The notes beneath the pieces are model-generated. The model did not search any database. It saw nothing but the letters and a program-made list of their open reading frames with translations, and was not told the origin of the DNA. Shown here piece after piece: positions 11,484 through 23,470 of a stretch of 64,000 nucleotides of DNA. Each line of letters starts with the position of its first letter. The stretch's first letter is position 1. The translations under genes were made by a program, and so were the position numbers. The stretch covers positions 42,551,126 to 42,615,125 of the forward strand of contig CM037794.1 in the NCBI GenBank assembly GCA_021229015.1, given 5' to 3'. This DNA comes from Solen grandis (Eukaryota; Mollusca; Bivalvia; Adapedonta; Solenidae).

Positions 11484-11810
11484 CAGGTGCACAAATCTTG
11501 TCCTGAGTAATATATCCATGAAGTTTAAAGTCTGTAGCACAAATTTCTTTCAGAGTTATGTGCATCACGAGCATAAAACTCCATATTTTTCAACAAAAAT
11601 AAAAGGCCCATAACTCTGTCAACTTAAATGAGGGTTCAATAAAAATAACCAGGTGCACAAGTTCATGTCCTGAATAATATATCCATGAAGTTTCAAGTCT
11701 GTAGTACAAATACTTTCGGAATTATGCATGTCACAAAGTTTCAGGACAGACAGACAGGCAAAGGCAAATCTATATGCCCCCTGACACCCCCACTTTTCTT
11801 TGGGGCATAA
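11484..11810 (+). repeat. Pearl/HINE-type element with two core units
   Basis: Two units start at 11484 and 11650 (CAGGTGCACAA..., period 166) and share 'aatatatccatgaagttt'. They are followed by a short GACAGACAGGCA tract and a hairpin TATGCCCC (11773-11780) / GGGGCATA (11802-11809) ending in a run of A. Same right-end logic as the other elements. The left end is unclear. Confidence 0.6.
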
Positions 11811-12188
11811 AAAAATCTATATATCTGTCAGGCATACATTGTTTACTGAATAATCATTATTGCTGACCAATGCTGAAATATTTACTTCGTCTCCATTGGG
11901 TAATAAAGCTTTTTGTATTGATCACAGCATTTTGTATAAGCTAGAACCTATTGATTTGTGGTTTTTCAACAATATTTTTTAACACTTTTTCATACAATAT
12001 ACACTATACCAGCTCATATTACAGAGAGTGCAGAGAGTGAAACAACACTATGTATATCGAGTATATGGTTATTCAGCAACCATTCAGTAGTTGTGTTTAA
12101 AAAATAATAAAATTGCACAATTTTCGAGAATTTACGTGAATCCAGCAAAATTGAATAAATCTAAAAATAGTTACATTTCTGGGGAACT
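11811..12188. other. AT-rich intergenic DNA
   Basis: Nothing recognisable between the repeat at 11484-11810 and the target duplication at 12189. Confidence 0.4.
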
Positions 12189-12465
12189 CCATTATGTATT
12201 GTATTTTATTGTATTGGGGGTTACCGTCGCTGCGATAGTATTTCAATCATATAGCGATGTCCAGCTAATTACAGGTGGAGGAAGACCCCGAGTACACAGA
12301 GGTACCTGGGTAGAACCACTGACCTACCGCAAGCCAGCTGGAAGGCTTCCTCACATGAAAAATCCGAAGTCCCTATCGGGATTCGAACCTACAGCGGTGA
12401 GGGGCTGAGAGATTTGTAGTCCACGACTGTAACCGCTCAGCCACGGCGGCCCCATTATGTATTGT
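12189..12465 (-). mobile_element. tRNA-derived SINE (family B) on the minus strand
   Basis: The body is 12203-12451, flanked by a perfect 14-bp direct repeat CCATTATGTATTGT (12189-12202 and 12452-12465). Read on the minus strand it has A box TGGCTGAGCGG, B box GGTTCGAATCC, then 'catgtgaggaagccttccagctggcttgcgg', an internal segment ending 'aattagctggacatcgctatatga', and a tail GCGACGGTAACCCCCAATAC. The middle matches a conserved segment widespread in mollusc SINEs. The long perfect duplication points to a fairly recent insertion. Confidence 0.9.
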
Positions 12466-12705
12466 GGATTCTTCGTATTGTTAAACAATATGTCTACTCT
12501 TCTGAGGGAATTGTGACTAGCCTTGCAGCCATGTCACATGAGTGTTACAAAGCAACTAAATCTGTTTTGTTTGCCTGGCTCCTATTATTAATCTTCGGGA
12601 GTTATCCAATTTATCTTTCCAGTTTATGTTGTATGGCATTTATACGAATGCTCAGAAGATAGACCCTGTGGCCTGGCCACGATGTTCGCGCATAATTACA
12701 GTGTA

Positions 12706-12927
12706 AGGTACACATGAGGGCGCCGTGGTCCAGTGGTAACGTATCAAATTACGGATCCGAAGGTTGTAGGTTCGAACCCCGTTGGAGGCAAGAACTCTTC
12801 ATGACCTTCCCGGCGCAAAGTACTGGTCCAACCCAGGAACCATCGAGAGGGACTAGTATAAGTTGTAAGAACTTGTTTCCCAATCAACGTAAAATAAATA
12901 AGTTTAAACTAAACTAGGTACACATGA
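12706..12927 (+). mobile_element. tRNA-derived SINE (family A), copy 2
   Basis: The body 12718-12915 closely matches 11101-11298 (A box TGGTCCAGTGG, B box GGTTCGAACCC, same tail). A perfect 12-bp target duplication AGGTACACATGA lies at 12706-12717 and 12916-12927. Its boxes are closer to consensus than those of copy 1, so it is probably the younger of the two. Confidence 0.9.
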
Positions 12928-13650
12928 ACAGTGTGGTATATGGCCCTTTGCATTAAATGTTAATATTGCCAAACCAATAACAAGCATCTACAGCCAAAGT
13001 GTTTAAGCTGTGCATTTTTATTAGCACCATATTATAAGTCTTAGATATGTGATCTGTTGTTTTTTTTCAATTCATTTGTCATTTCTGTTGATAATTTTCA
13101 ATTCTGCTATACATGTTGCATAAAACTATTATCGTTCACAGCAATTGAAAATTTTCATTAATTAGTCCATTAAACTGCAACAATTTCCCTACCCTTTGAA
13201 ATTACAGAAACACAAACTTTTAAACACGCAACAGCAATTTTATCTTTTTCTTTTTGTGTGTTAAACTTTATTTTTTTTTAATTATTTCACATTATTTTAT
13301 GCCATCAAAGGCTAACCTTACAACTTTTTTAACAAATATTTTAACATGCATCTCCATAGTTAACGGCCAACTGCTCAAGAAAAAATCAGAAAGAAATTGT
13401 ACCATGGTCTGCGCTGTTCAAAATTCAGTCAATAAATTTTCAGCAATAGAACCCCTATAAACAATTAACAGTCCAAAATGAAACTAGAGCTATCACTGAA
13501 GGCAGAGCTAATTCTAGGCTGCGTTTTTGCGACAAAGGCCCACTTAATATTTGATTGGCCCTTTAAAAAATATGTACGCAGACCTGTGGCACATCATTTT
13601 TGCCATAGGCGCTTTCTAAGATTACTGAGAGTGCTAATGGTTTATGTATT
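12928..13650. other. AT-rich intergenic DNA
   Basis: Small open frames only (68 and 95 codons); the second runs into the SINE at 13653. No recognisable product. Confidence 0.4.
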
Positions 13651-13652
13651 TA

Positions 13653-13927
13653 CCATAACTTGGGGCCTCCGTGGCCAAGAGGGTAATGTCGCTAACTTAA
13701 ACACTCACTCAGCCCCTTACCGTGTGGGTTTGAATCCCGGCAGGGTCATTAGGATTTTCATGTGAGGAAGTCTTCCTGCTGGCTTGCAATAGGTAGGTGG
13801 TTCTACCCAAATTGCCTCCATGCATTCGGTGTCTTCCTCCACTTGTAATTAGCTGGACGTCGCTATATGACTGAAATACTGTTGAAGTGACAGTAAATCC
13901 AAATAGTCAAGTCATTTTTCCATAACT
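13653..13927 (+). mobile_element. tRNA-derived SINE (family B), plus strand
   Basis: The body 13661-13919 matches the minus-strand copy at 12203-12451: head 'ggcctccgtggccaagagggtaatg', B box GGTTTGAATCCC, 'catgtgaggaagtcttcctgctggcttgc', and internal 'aattagctggacgtcgctatatga'. An 8-bp direct repeat CCATAACT flanks it (13653-13660 and 13920-13927). The A box is degraded (GGCCAAGAGGG), so this copy is unlikely to be transcribed well. Confidence 0.85.
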
Positions 13928-14695
13928 ATGTGTATCCAGTTAATTATTTCTATAAATTCTCTACATATTTAATAGATTTGTAAATCCAATCAGTTTGCAA
14001 TATATTTAGGTACGCTTTCATTGGTCGGCTTTTCACCTCACATCACACAAATGACAAATGCAAAATGTCAAAACACAAGCAGAAGCGTATAGTTGATTTC
14101 TTGGAAAAAAATCAAAGAATATTGAAAATAATGAACAACCAAGCCCAGATCCATGCATCCCTGAGATTGTAACTTCCCATGTATCCCACATAGATCGTAA
14201 TCCGGAACGAATTTGTTGATATCAATGAAATGATAAGCCTTGCTGTCTAGTGTTTTTTAGAGCAGGACAAAGCAATGAAAAATACTATAAGTAATAGTAT
14301 GACCCAATACAAATACAGGCAGCTCTTTTCAGAGATGGCATGGGCCACTGGCCTCTTCTGTGGCAATCCTAGAATGAACTCTGTGAAGGTGATTAATACC
14401 CCCACAAAATGATTTGATACAGGAGAAGCCAAACTCCAAGCGGAGCATAGATAAGAACCTGTATACATAGTATATTAGTTATGATTGTAAGTAAGTAATA
14501 AGAAAGTAAAGTCTGTATTTAAAGTGGATAGAAAGTCAGTTATGGTTTGATTGGTACAGTAGTTTAAAAGTGTAGACTTACAGTTCTTGGACACCGCACT
14601 TCTCCTAGTCGCAATATGTTTACAAAAACAAGTCGCCATCTGTTTACAAAAACAATAACTCTGTAATCAATGAAGGAAATGTAGTAGTTCGCGTC
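13928..14695. other. AT-rich intergenic DNA
   Basis: No feature I can support; a 73-codon minus-strand frame near 14247-14468 has no recognisable motif. Confidence 0.4.
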
Positions 14696-14699
14696 AAAT

Positions 14700-14980
14700 A
14701 TTTAAAGGGGAAACACACCCTTAATTAAAAAGGAATTTTCACAAGATATTTAGAGTTGATCAGGGGCAAGATAACTCAAAAAATTTCACCCCACCTGATT
14801 ACAATGTACACAAAATTTGAACCGAATCGTTTAAGAAATGTAGAAGCAGTTTGTGTCACAAGGTTTTGGGATGGACAGACAGACAAACAAACCAACAGAT
14901 CACTAAACCAACAGACTGACAAACTGACTGACTGACTCCTATATACGCCCTCTCAAACTTCGTTTGCAGGGGTATAAAAA
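14700..14980 (+). repeat. Pearl/HINE-type element, one core unit
   Basis: A single core ('gataactcaaaaaatttcacc...gtcacaaggttttggga') is followed by a GACAGACAGACAAACAAACC tract and a hairpin (about 14941-14976: CTCAAAC-TTC-GTTTG inside TATACGCC / AGGGGTATA) ending in AAAA. The right end is typical; the left end is not defined. Confidence 0.55.
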
Positions 14981-15129
14981 GAATTAAAAAATTCAACATG
15001 GTAAGAGTTAATGTAATTTTCAAAATAATGCCATATTGAACCATGGTAAACCACAGAAAAGTCCCGACAGAGTGGAAGCATTGTTCACTTTGAATAGGTT
15101 TAACAGCCTACTGAAAAGCAGTGGACAGT

Positions 15130-15308
15130 ACAAAGCTGATCAGTCTAGGAGTCACTCTGTATGATGTTCTAGAATTTACAGGATATTACTGTGACAGTTT
15201 TTCAGTATTAAAATATTGGAATCCAAGTAACTACAGGCGGAGGATCCCTAAAGCACAGAGGCACCTGGGTACAACCATCAACCTACCAAAATCTACCAGA
15301 AGACATTC
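15130..15308 (-). mobile_element. Degenerate SINE (family B) fragment, minus strand
   Basis: The segment 'ctacaggcggaggatccc...cacagaggcacctgggtacaaccatcaacctacc...ccagaagacattctt' matches, with many changes, the body of the SINE at 12203-12451. The tRNA head is missing, and the MITE copy starting at 15309 abuts where it would continue. Confidence 0.6.
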
Positions 15309-15550
15309 TTAACCCTTTCCCTCATATAGACTCCTTTTGATGCACTCAATAGGTACCACATAAAGCCTGATCTGCAGAAAACCACAGTTAAACCTTACCA
15401 AATTTAATTACAAAATCCTCATTTCCAGACCACTGAGAAGCAGCGAACAGCATAAAACCTGATCAGCCTGCGAGTTACTCGCAGGCTGATCTGGTTTTAT
15501 GCTGTTCGCATAGGTCTTTTCATGGTTTCCTCTATGAGGGAAAGGGTTAA
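15309..15550 (+). mobile_element. 234-bp TTAA-flanked MITE (piggyBac-like), copy 3
   Basis: TTAA at 15309-15312 and 15547-15550, body 15313-15546 (234 bp), 14-bp inverted ends and an intact internal palindrome. It lies directly against a decayed SINE, so it probably inserted into that SINE. Confidence 0.85.
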
Positions 15551-17785
15551 CATAAAATTTCTATGAGACTGAAGTAGTATTCAAGCCTACAGCTGTGATT
15601 ACATAGTTGACTTTTCAACCTTTGGATTCTAAGTCACTGAAACATTTCCACTATAACACACATTCCAAATCATATTTACATCAGAACTGATGTCTTCATC
15701 CTTCAGCAAACATTGACCTACTTAATATCTGTCTAGCTATGATCTCCTATATACACACCTGCTTGTTAAGTAAGTCGGATTAATACAAGCTGTAAAATGA
15801 GATAAATTGTACTAGCAGTGAGAAACACAAGAAAAAAATCAAAGGACTGAAAATTCTAATGTTGCATCTAGCATTACCTGAAACAATAAAGGAGAAAGTC
15901 AAGTGGCTTGAAGTTTGGATATGTTTTATTGATTTTCCACATCTAATGGATCTTGTAGCTAATATATCATTTTACGATGAGGGCTGAACATATTTCATTG
16001 AAATACCTATTATACTGAGTAAGGACTGTTTGTTATGTGCCATGACAACTTTTATAATAAAAGATAAAAATCATACACAGATGATAGTAGTGCATTTTCT
16101 CATGTAAGATACATAAAAAAATGTCACTCACCTACACTGGAGCTTGTCATGCAAGCATATGTATCTGTACAAGCAAACAGGTGCCATGTAGCTTACTCAC
16201 TAGAGGGCATTGAATATCTGGTATTCAAATTCCCATGATCAGTTATAATATGTTGCATTGTTTACAACGCAACATAAAAACACTTCTCAGCAGTGTCATT
16301 TTCCCCTTGGCATGGTATGCCATTATACAAAATCTAGACTTAACTGAAAGCAATGTTCAGTAACAGGTTTTAAAGTGTTACCCATCAATTACTAAGGTTT
16401 CATACTAGTAACAAACTTTATAAAACCTGATTTACTTGTTTGTTTGCTGGGGTTTAATGTCCCACCACAGTTTTTCAGTCAAGTTGTATTAGACTATAGT
16501 TCTGCCTCCCTCAGTGAAATGGCATGATACCATCCCAAACACAAGCCAACCAGTTCTGGGAATATATCCGTAATCACTGGCTTTTCACCAATGTGAAAAT
16601 GACTTAAAATGGTGTGTTAATTCATTTCATTTACGTTACTTATGCATATCAGTGGCAGCCATGCATTACCCACTGGTGTTGACACACTGCAATTCCCAAC
16701 TTTATTGTTACATCAACAGTACAAGCTATATTCTAAATTCATAATAATTGACTAGTTATGTGAAAAATTTGTCTTATAATACAATTTATAATAAAAGAAT
16801 AGTTATGTGAAAAATATGTCTTATAAAACAGTGTAATTTATTTGTCAGTTTAAGATAACATGAGATTTTGAAGGCCCACAAGGGCCACAATGCATGCAAA
16901 CAATCACAATAAAAATTTTGGCCAATTAAACCAGTGAGGGCAGGTAGCAAAATGAATAAATTAAAGATACTTCTTTGTTTTGAAGATCAAAATGTAGATC
17001 AAACCACTAAGGTCTACCTAATTCAATCTACATGACAAACCTAGCTATTTTTTTTTATTTAGAACTTGTTTCAACGCATGTCATCTGTTCAAGACACATC
17101 TGAAGCTTGCTAATTGGTCTGTTTACTACAAGGGCCAAATGGAAGAACCCGTAGGTTGACGTGTGATGTCACAAGAATTATTGATTTTTAACTCACGATG
17201 CAACACGCATCAACAATTCTATAGTAACGTTTACCGTTTTATTTCCACAGCTGTATTTTGTTGTCTGTTCAGACACATAAGTTTTCAACAGGTACTTCAT
17301 TTTTGTCCAACATCAATAAGGTAAAATAGTAAATGATCAAGATATTCCCCTCACACACATACACTGAGGCACACAGTGACATAATTATGTACAAATGTCT
17401 GCTTTATTTGCTTTGAAAAAGTAGCAGATCTACCATTTCAGTTGCTCACTTTTGCAACAGGAATACATTGTTATTTTTCACATGTAAAAGAATAATTAGT
17501 ATGACAGGCAAACCCTGTGTGGCTATAGTGTACAAAACGAAGATGATTGTGATAATTGAATACATGCCTGATTCAACTTCATGGCAAAAATCCAATTGTT
17601 GTTTAATGTTGTTTTAATATTCATTGAGTCTTGAATTACGTCATCAGTATATATTAATGGCTAACAATATTGATCAAGCTCTGCCCCATGTTATGGACCT
17701 TGTGTGTGACACTTTTCTTTCCATAAACAAACGACACAGTTAACCTCCCAAAATGGAGAGTTTACCTTCCCAATAGGGAAGTTTA
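15551..17785. other. Long AT-rich intergenic stretch
   Basis: No gene or RNA is seen. At about 16760-16815 there is a short local duplication ('agttatgtgaaaaatttgtcttataa' twice), and at 17750-17810 the first 'gagtttacctccc' motifs of the next element. Otherwise nothing identifiable. Confidence 0.4.
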
Positions 17786-17787
17786 GT

Positions 17788-18087
17788 TTACCTCCCAAAC
17801 TCCGCGCACCGGTTACGCCAAGCTACGCTACTTTAACCACTGCCACCACACAAGTCACGTGATGATAGTTGAAACCATGTGACCAACAATTATAATTTTA
17901 TAAATTAATGTTATATGATTTGATTTTTTACTTTTCTCGAAATCATGAATGTTATTTTTGTGAAATATAACAAAACTGATATGATATATTCAAAACTAGT
18001 CATAAGTGATAAAAGTAAATCCGGCCTATATCAGCCGTATTCTACTTCTGGTGGCAGTGGTTATCGACAACTGTAAGGGGAGGTAAC
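17788..18087. mobile_element. Candidate foldback element
   Basis: The outer ends are inverted: GTTTACCTCCC near 17788 against GGGGAGGTAAC near 18087. An inner perfect 15-bp inverted pair TAACCACTGCCACCA (17834-17848) / TGGTGGCAGTGGTTA (18049-18063) encloses about 200 bp of AT-rich DNA. No target duplication was found. Confidence 0.4.
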
Positions 18088-18102
18088 TACTGCTGTGGAG
18101 TT

Positions 18103-18205
18103 TGTTTACCTCCCTGTTAAACAGGAAGAGTTTACCTCCCCAACCTCCCAAACTGGAGAGTTTACCTCCATGACAGGAGAATTTACCTCTCAGAGTGTTT
18201 CCCTC
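18103..18205 (+). repeat. Degenerate GAGTTTACCTCC minisatellite
   Basis: The motif GAG(T/A)TTACCTCC recurs at irregular spacing here (at least four times), and also at 17755-17800. A 67-codon open frame over it yields repeated EFTS-type residues and reflects the repeat, not a protein. Confidence 0.55.
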
Positions 18206-18299
18206 TTGATCAACAGGAGAGATCAGGGGTCTGTTTCAGTAAACTTCCTGCAAGATTTAGCCAATGTTCCTTCAAATGCATTTTTTAAATATAAATAGG

Positions 18300-19946
18300 A
18301 AAGCAACATAACAAATCCAACTTCTCGGGAAGTCCGGTACACAAAGGCCAGGGAATATACATCAGCTGGCTATTTCATTTCGGTATTGTAGTTCAGCTCA
18401 CTCATGAATGAAATCAAGGTCATGTTATGAAAGAAAAAATGTTATGAAACGAAACTCATGAAAGACGGATTGGTCTATGAACAAATGAGTGTCAATCGAG
18501 AACTCTCCTACTGTTCCATGCTCCTGTTAGAAATTGAGGCATAGCTTGCTGTTGGCTGGTTCGACATCATTATATGTCGGACATAACTTCCTAATAATGA
18601 GGGACGTGACTGCATGAGACTCACACTGGCTCCCATCTTTATAAGGTAACATACTTTTGAGCAGGAACATTTCCAAGTGCTACACTTACATCTACCAGCT
18701 GCCATGTACGACTACAGACATTCCTTCCAATTGGAAGGAACAATGAACAAAACTGATTTAAGCCATAAGTCTGCTGTTCTTTGAGGAGTCAACTTATGTT
18801 TTAATTCACAATTAAAACATGAATGAAGTTGACCCATTACATTATACAAACACAATACTTTTTGTACAGAAAATTCACAGGGTAAATACTATTTTACATC
18901 TGTGAATTAATGCTTAAGAAGATTTTTTTCGTACAAAGTTAAATACAATGGGCCCCTGGTCCGAACATTACATGGCATTAGAAATTGTGATCACCAAACG
19001 GAAATACTGCAGAATAGAACCATGCTGAAACCATTATGGAGTAAATTAGCTAATGCCAATAGATTTCAGGATATCTCACATAATCCCTTCCAATTTTCTA
19101 CAAGCCTCACAAATAACAAGGAAGACAATCACCATTCCTAATTGGCAACAGATCCAGACACAAAAGCTTGAAGACATTTATACCTATTTTGTTTTTATAT
19201 TTCATGAAGCTTATCAAAATAAAAAATGATGATAATGTATCCTGCAGTCTCTGTCTGAACCTTGTCATCTTTCATAAAATGAAGCCAAGAAACACTTCGA
19301 GTTGAGCAGATGAAGCAAATTCAGTAATGTATAAGCTGTTTTCAACAATGCAAGATGATTGGGGAAAACAGTCATATTTTCAAACACCCTCAGGGCTTAT
19401 TTTCCATTTTCAACAAGCTCTACACATTTCTCCAGACTTAATGTAATGAAAAAATGTCATTCTCTTTTTTTGTAAATATTTCCAAGGATTATTGAAACAC
19501 AGAAGTTCTACTCTATATAAAGGGTTTGCTATGGATCAGTATTTGTTGATATTTTCTTTGCTTCTAATTGGAAAAGAATCAACAGACTCAGACTTGGTCC
19601 CCCCAGCTGCCCTGGTCATACATTTTTCTAGGCTATAAATCCCTTGATTACATCATAGTAGTGTTGTCTAGAGGAAATCCCCATCGTGGGCCCCCGTACT
19701 GAACCACCCGCATAACTACCTGACCAGCCAGACTCCTATTGTCTTATGGCCTCCTGCTGTTAATGTGTAAGTAATCCGAATCAGCAGTCGTCCATGACTG
19801 TGTGATAAGCATGTGTTTAGGGTACTGTGGACACGTTCACTGATTGAGAGAAATTTACATGTCGTCTCCCGAGCGATCTAACAATTGGGAAAATTGGCAA
19901 CTACCAAAAGTTTGTATCAGTTACAAATATAAACTATTTAAAAGGA

Positions 19947-19983
<37 letters not shown>

Positions 19984-21203
19984 ATTTTTTGCTGTAGCAA
20001 GATGCATACCTATCGCTAGCCATGCAAATTAAACTTAATCAGAAATGGGTTGTGTTTCTAAATGTCATCAGCTTTACTATTTTCACATAACTTTTTTAAG
20101 TATTATTTTTATGAAACTAACTCCTCTAAATATTTTTTCCTGCAATGAGTAAATACAAACAATAGGCCGATACATCATCATGTTCACTTTTTAATATTTA
20201 CAAATATAATAATTTACATGTATGTGTATTCATGGTCTCTTAATATAGACACCCTGGCGTATTTTAAATAAAAAAAAAATGAATAAGAAATGAACGAATT
20301 TCAATCTGAAATTTGAAATCTGAAAATTTCAATCTGCCATATTTTGGGACAATCCATATTTTAGGACAATGTATATATAGGTTATGCATGATCACTAATT
20401 CAAATCAAATCCAGGTAATCAGTCATTGAGCAATATTACTGATAAGTCGATGAATACGAAATACTAATTCACAGAAAACACAATTTATGTGCGAAATAAA
20501 ACGAATATTAAATACTTTAACTTTATATTAAATATCAACATCTTTTATTACTGAATATTGTCTGTTTTGTCACTTATTTAACATTTAGGAAAAAAATGTA
20601 CCAAAAATCGACATGCAGAGGGGCCCAAACCTTCTGCAACCACTCGACCCTAAAACGTGCGCCTGATTTTTTTTTTATCTGGGAAGTCTGTGTGTGAAGG
20701 CTGCTTCCAGATCGACAATAAGACAGTCAAGATTACCAGGTTCGAACCTAATACAGCATATACCTGGTATTCCCCTCAACATATTTGACAAAATATGTTT
20801 AAAGTGATTTTTTCCCTCAGATTTAAACAAAACTGTCCTTTACAATGTTGAGTCTAAAACTGATGACTATTCAAAGCATTCACTAATTGATAGTGTACAC
20901 AAGTCAATTTTTTTTGTGTGTGTGGGCTTTTTGTGTGTGTCGGGGGGGAGGTCCAAAAAGCACTTATTATTTTTTTAACGCCAGTATGCCCCCCCTCCCC
21001 CCTTTACTACCTTAATTTTTTTAATTCAACTGTAGTCAAATACTATTGGCTTTGCGAAGGTAAAATTTAAAATTATATCGCTCAAGGCTCAGTCCCACTT
21101 GACATTTTTTGCCTAGGGGATGTACTCCCAATGGAAATTGATGAGCCTCGGGAGGCATCGGGAACAGGTTCCCGTGTCCCGCAGAAGCTTCGAAAGCGTT
21201 GCA
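18300..21203. other. Intergenic DNA up to an assembly gap
   Basis: No gene recognised. It contains an ATTT-rich simple repeat at about 19950-19992, a GT-rich stretch at 20918-20940, and a G run (20942-20949) with C runs (20991-21001). The last 80 bp before the gap is GC-richer than its surroundings. Confidence 0.4.
19950..19992. repeat. (ATTT)n-like simple repeat
   Basis: Tandem TTTA/TTTTA units running into T-rich DNA. Confidence 0.8.
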
Positions 21204-21303
21204 NNNNNNNNNNNNNNNNNNNNNNNNNNNNNNNNNNNNNNNNNNNNNNNNNNNNNNNNNNNNNNNNNNNNNNNNNNNNNNNNNNNNNNNNNNNNNNNNN
21301 NNN
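21204..21303. other. Assembly gap of exactly 100 N
   Basis: A run of 100 undetermined bases, the usual placeholder for a gap of unknown size. It sits at the left edge of a tandem array, so the break is probably caused by collapsed repeat units. Confidence 0.98.
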
Positions 21304-22035
21304 TCAAGGGACACAAATCATGTAAAAATCAATGAACCAAAATCACCACTTCATGCACATCTACCCATTATAGTAATGATATTGACCAAGTTTTGAAAAG
21401 ATTCATTCAGAAATGTAGGAGGAGTTGCATTCACAAGGCTGCAATATCATTCAACTACAGAGACTAAGTTTCAAAGGGACACAAATCATGTAAAAATCAA
21501 TGAACCGGAAAATCGCCACTTCATGCACATCTACCCATTATAGTAATGATACTGACCAAGTTTTGAAAAGATTCATTCAGAAATGCAGGAAGAGTTGCGT
21601 TCACAAGGCTGCAATATCATTCACTACAGAGACTAAGTTTCAAAGGGACACAAATCTTGTAAAAATCAATGAACCGGAAAATCGCCACTTCATGCACATC
21701 TACCCATTATAGTAATGACACTGACCAAGTTTTGAAAAGATTCATTCAGAAATGTAGGAGGAGTTGCGTTCACAAGGCTGCAATATCATTCAGCTACAGA
21801 GACTAAGTTTCAAAGGGACACAAATCTTGTAAAAATCAATGAACCGGAAAATCGCCACTTCATGCACATCTACCCATTATAGTAATGACATTGACCAAGT
21901 TTTGAAAAGATTCATTCAGAAACGTAGGAGGAGTTGCGTTCACAAGATATGGACGTACGGACGTACGAACGTACGGACGGACGGACAGACGGAGAAGATG
22001 ACGCCAATATACGACCGCCTCCGGCGGCGTATAAA
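21304..22035 (+). repeat. Pearl/HINE-type element with at least four near-identical core units
   Basis: Core units start at 21304, 21471, 21640 and 21810 (period 167-170), each with 'aagggacacaaatc(a/t)tgtaaaaatcaatgaacc' and 'cacatctacccattatagtaatga'. The last unit leads into GGACGTACGGACGTACGAAC and (GGAC)n, then a hairpin at 22009-22032 and a terminal TATAAAAA. Units are far more alike than in the other arrays here, suggesting recent amplification or homogenisation. The left end is hidden by the gap, so the true unit number is unknown. Confidence 0.8.
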
Positions 22036-23120
22036 AATGAATGGTTATTTGGTAGGTCAAACATATCTGGATTATTTGGATTTACACAATCCATATATTT
22101 CCTTAAAATAGTTTTTAACACATGTTGCAGGTTAGTATTTTAGGCAGACAGCAAAATAAACGTCGACATGTGATCGGATAATTAGTCACAGATAGCTTAA
22201 ATTCAATAAAAATATCGCGGATATTTGTTAAGAGTTTTCGTGGTTGACAAATAGCGAGAGCAAGAAGCTTTTTAAGGTGTTTAAAGTATATGTTAAGTGA
22301 TAAATATATGTAAAAAAAAGTTTCAATTACCATCTCTGTCGACAACTGAAGCTTTCATTTATTTTCAAATGAAAGATTGATCGCCCAATGGGGTGGGGGT
22401 TAGGTTGGCAGTTTTTCCGGGTAAAGTTTTAAAACTTTCTTTCGGTCGTGGATGCCAATCATATAAAAAAATATCATCAGAACAGGATCATAGATTTGAC
22501 ACAGACTCTCTTGATATCCAATTATGACACCAAATTTCTAATGTGATGCATATTAAACTGATGCAGTTCGCAGTTTCTTTTGAGAATACCCCCGAAAAAG
22601 TGTTGATAACTATTTATGTTGTCGCCGTTGACCTACATTGGGATGAACGCTGCTCTCCTATGATCGAGGTAATTTTAACATAGTAAATTTGTTGATTGTT
22701 TTACCACACAAATTAAGTGTTTCTTGATATTTGACATGCAAATAGCAATCGATCTCGTAAGTACCACGAAAACTTGTTACCATTATGCATTCTTAACGCT
22801 GTGATATGTACTTAAAAACAAAATCAGCAAATTTCGAAGCAACTCCCATAAGTTTTCTTACAATATGTTCGTACAGACAGTACGCTTTTAAAGATCCAGT
22901 ATGTTCTTAAACATTGTAAAATAAAAACACATTTTGAGCTAGGTGAGTATGTAAAATGAAAGGTATATGTCTTTACTTCTTAGCCTTATTTCTGTATCAC
23001 TTATAGAGTTGTTTAGAAAACAATTCACATATTTCATATTAATTTTTATTTTTGCATGTTTAGTCTTTTTTTGGAGAGGGGGTGGGGGGGGGGTAAAAAG
23101 CTAGGCAAAGCGGTTGAAAT
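22036..23120. other. Intergenic DNA
   Basis: AT-rich with no coding or repeat identity that I can support. A G-rich run at 23075-23094 (GGAGAGGGGGTGGGGGGGGG) is the only notable composition change. Confidence 0.4.
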
Positions 23121-23250
23121 TAACACAAGACTGTTCTCTGGAACACATGTGTCACCTGCTGAAGCGTGACGGAAAAAGTGTGACGGACAGACAGACGACG
23201 GTAAAATTGATCCCTGTGTGCCACCTCTGCTAACAGCGGGTAACACAATA
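23121..23250 (+). repeat. Core-less pearl/HINE-type element (left end joined to right end)
   Basis: The left end TAACACAAGACTGTTCTCTG + GAACACATGTGTCACCTGCTGA is the same as in the 10200-10977 element. It passes directly into GTGACGGACAGACAGACGAC and a right end with an imperfect hairpin (GTGTGCCACCTCTGCT / AGCGGGTAACAC), with no core unit between. 'TAACACAA' occurs at both outer edges (23121 and 23241). Confidence 0.6.
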
Positions 23251-23470
23251 AAATATCATAATTTTAGTAACAGATGGTAAAAAACAACATTAAAACATTA
23301 CCATTGTTTTTCTAATATAGTATATAATCGGTATATAATATTGTTTTTGGTAAATTTTAACGTCATGCATTACTGTCCTGGTATTTTAATTATTTGCCCC
23401 AAATCACATACCGGTATAATTCCACATTCTTACCCTTAAAATCGCTTCTTTTCAGCTGGTTTGAAGGCAA

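Noticed and set aside
18095..18298. 67-codon frame with EFTS repeats
   Set aside because: Reflects the GAGTTTACCTCC motif repeats; no protein family resemblance.
1..22040. CRISPR-like arrays among the 140-170 bp repeats
   Set aside because: Unit length, lack of unique short spacers and eukaryotic context rule this out; they are mobile-element core repeats.
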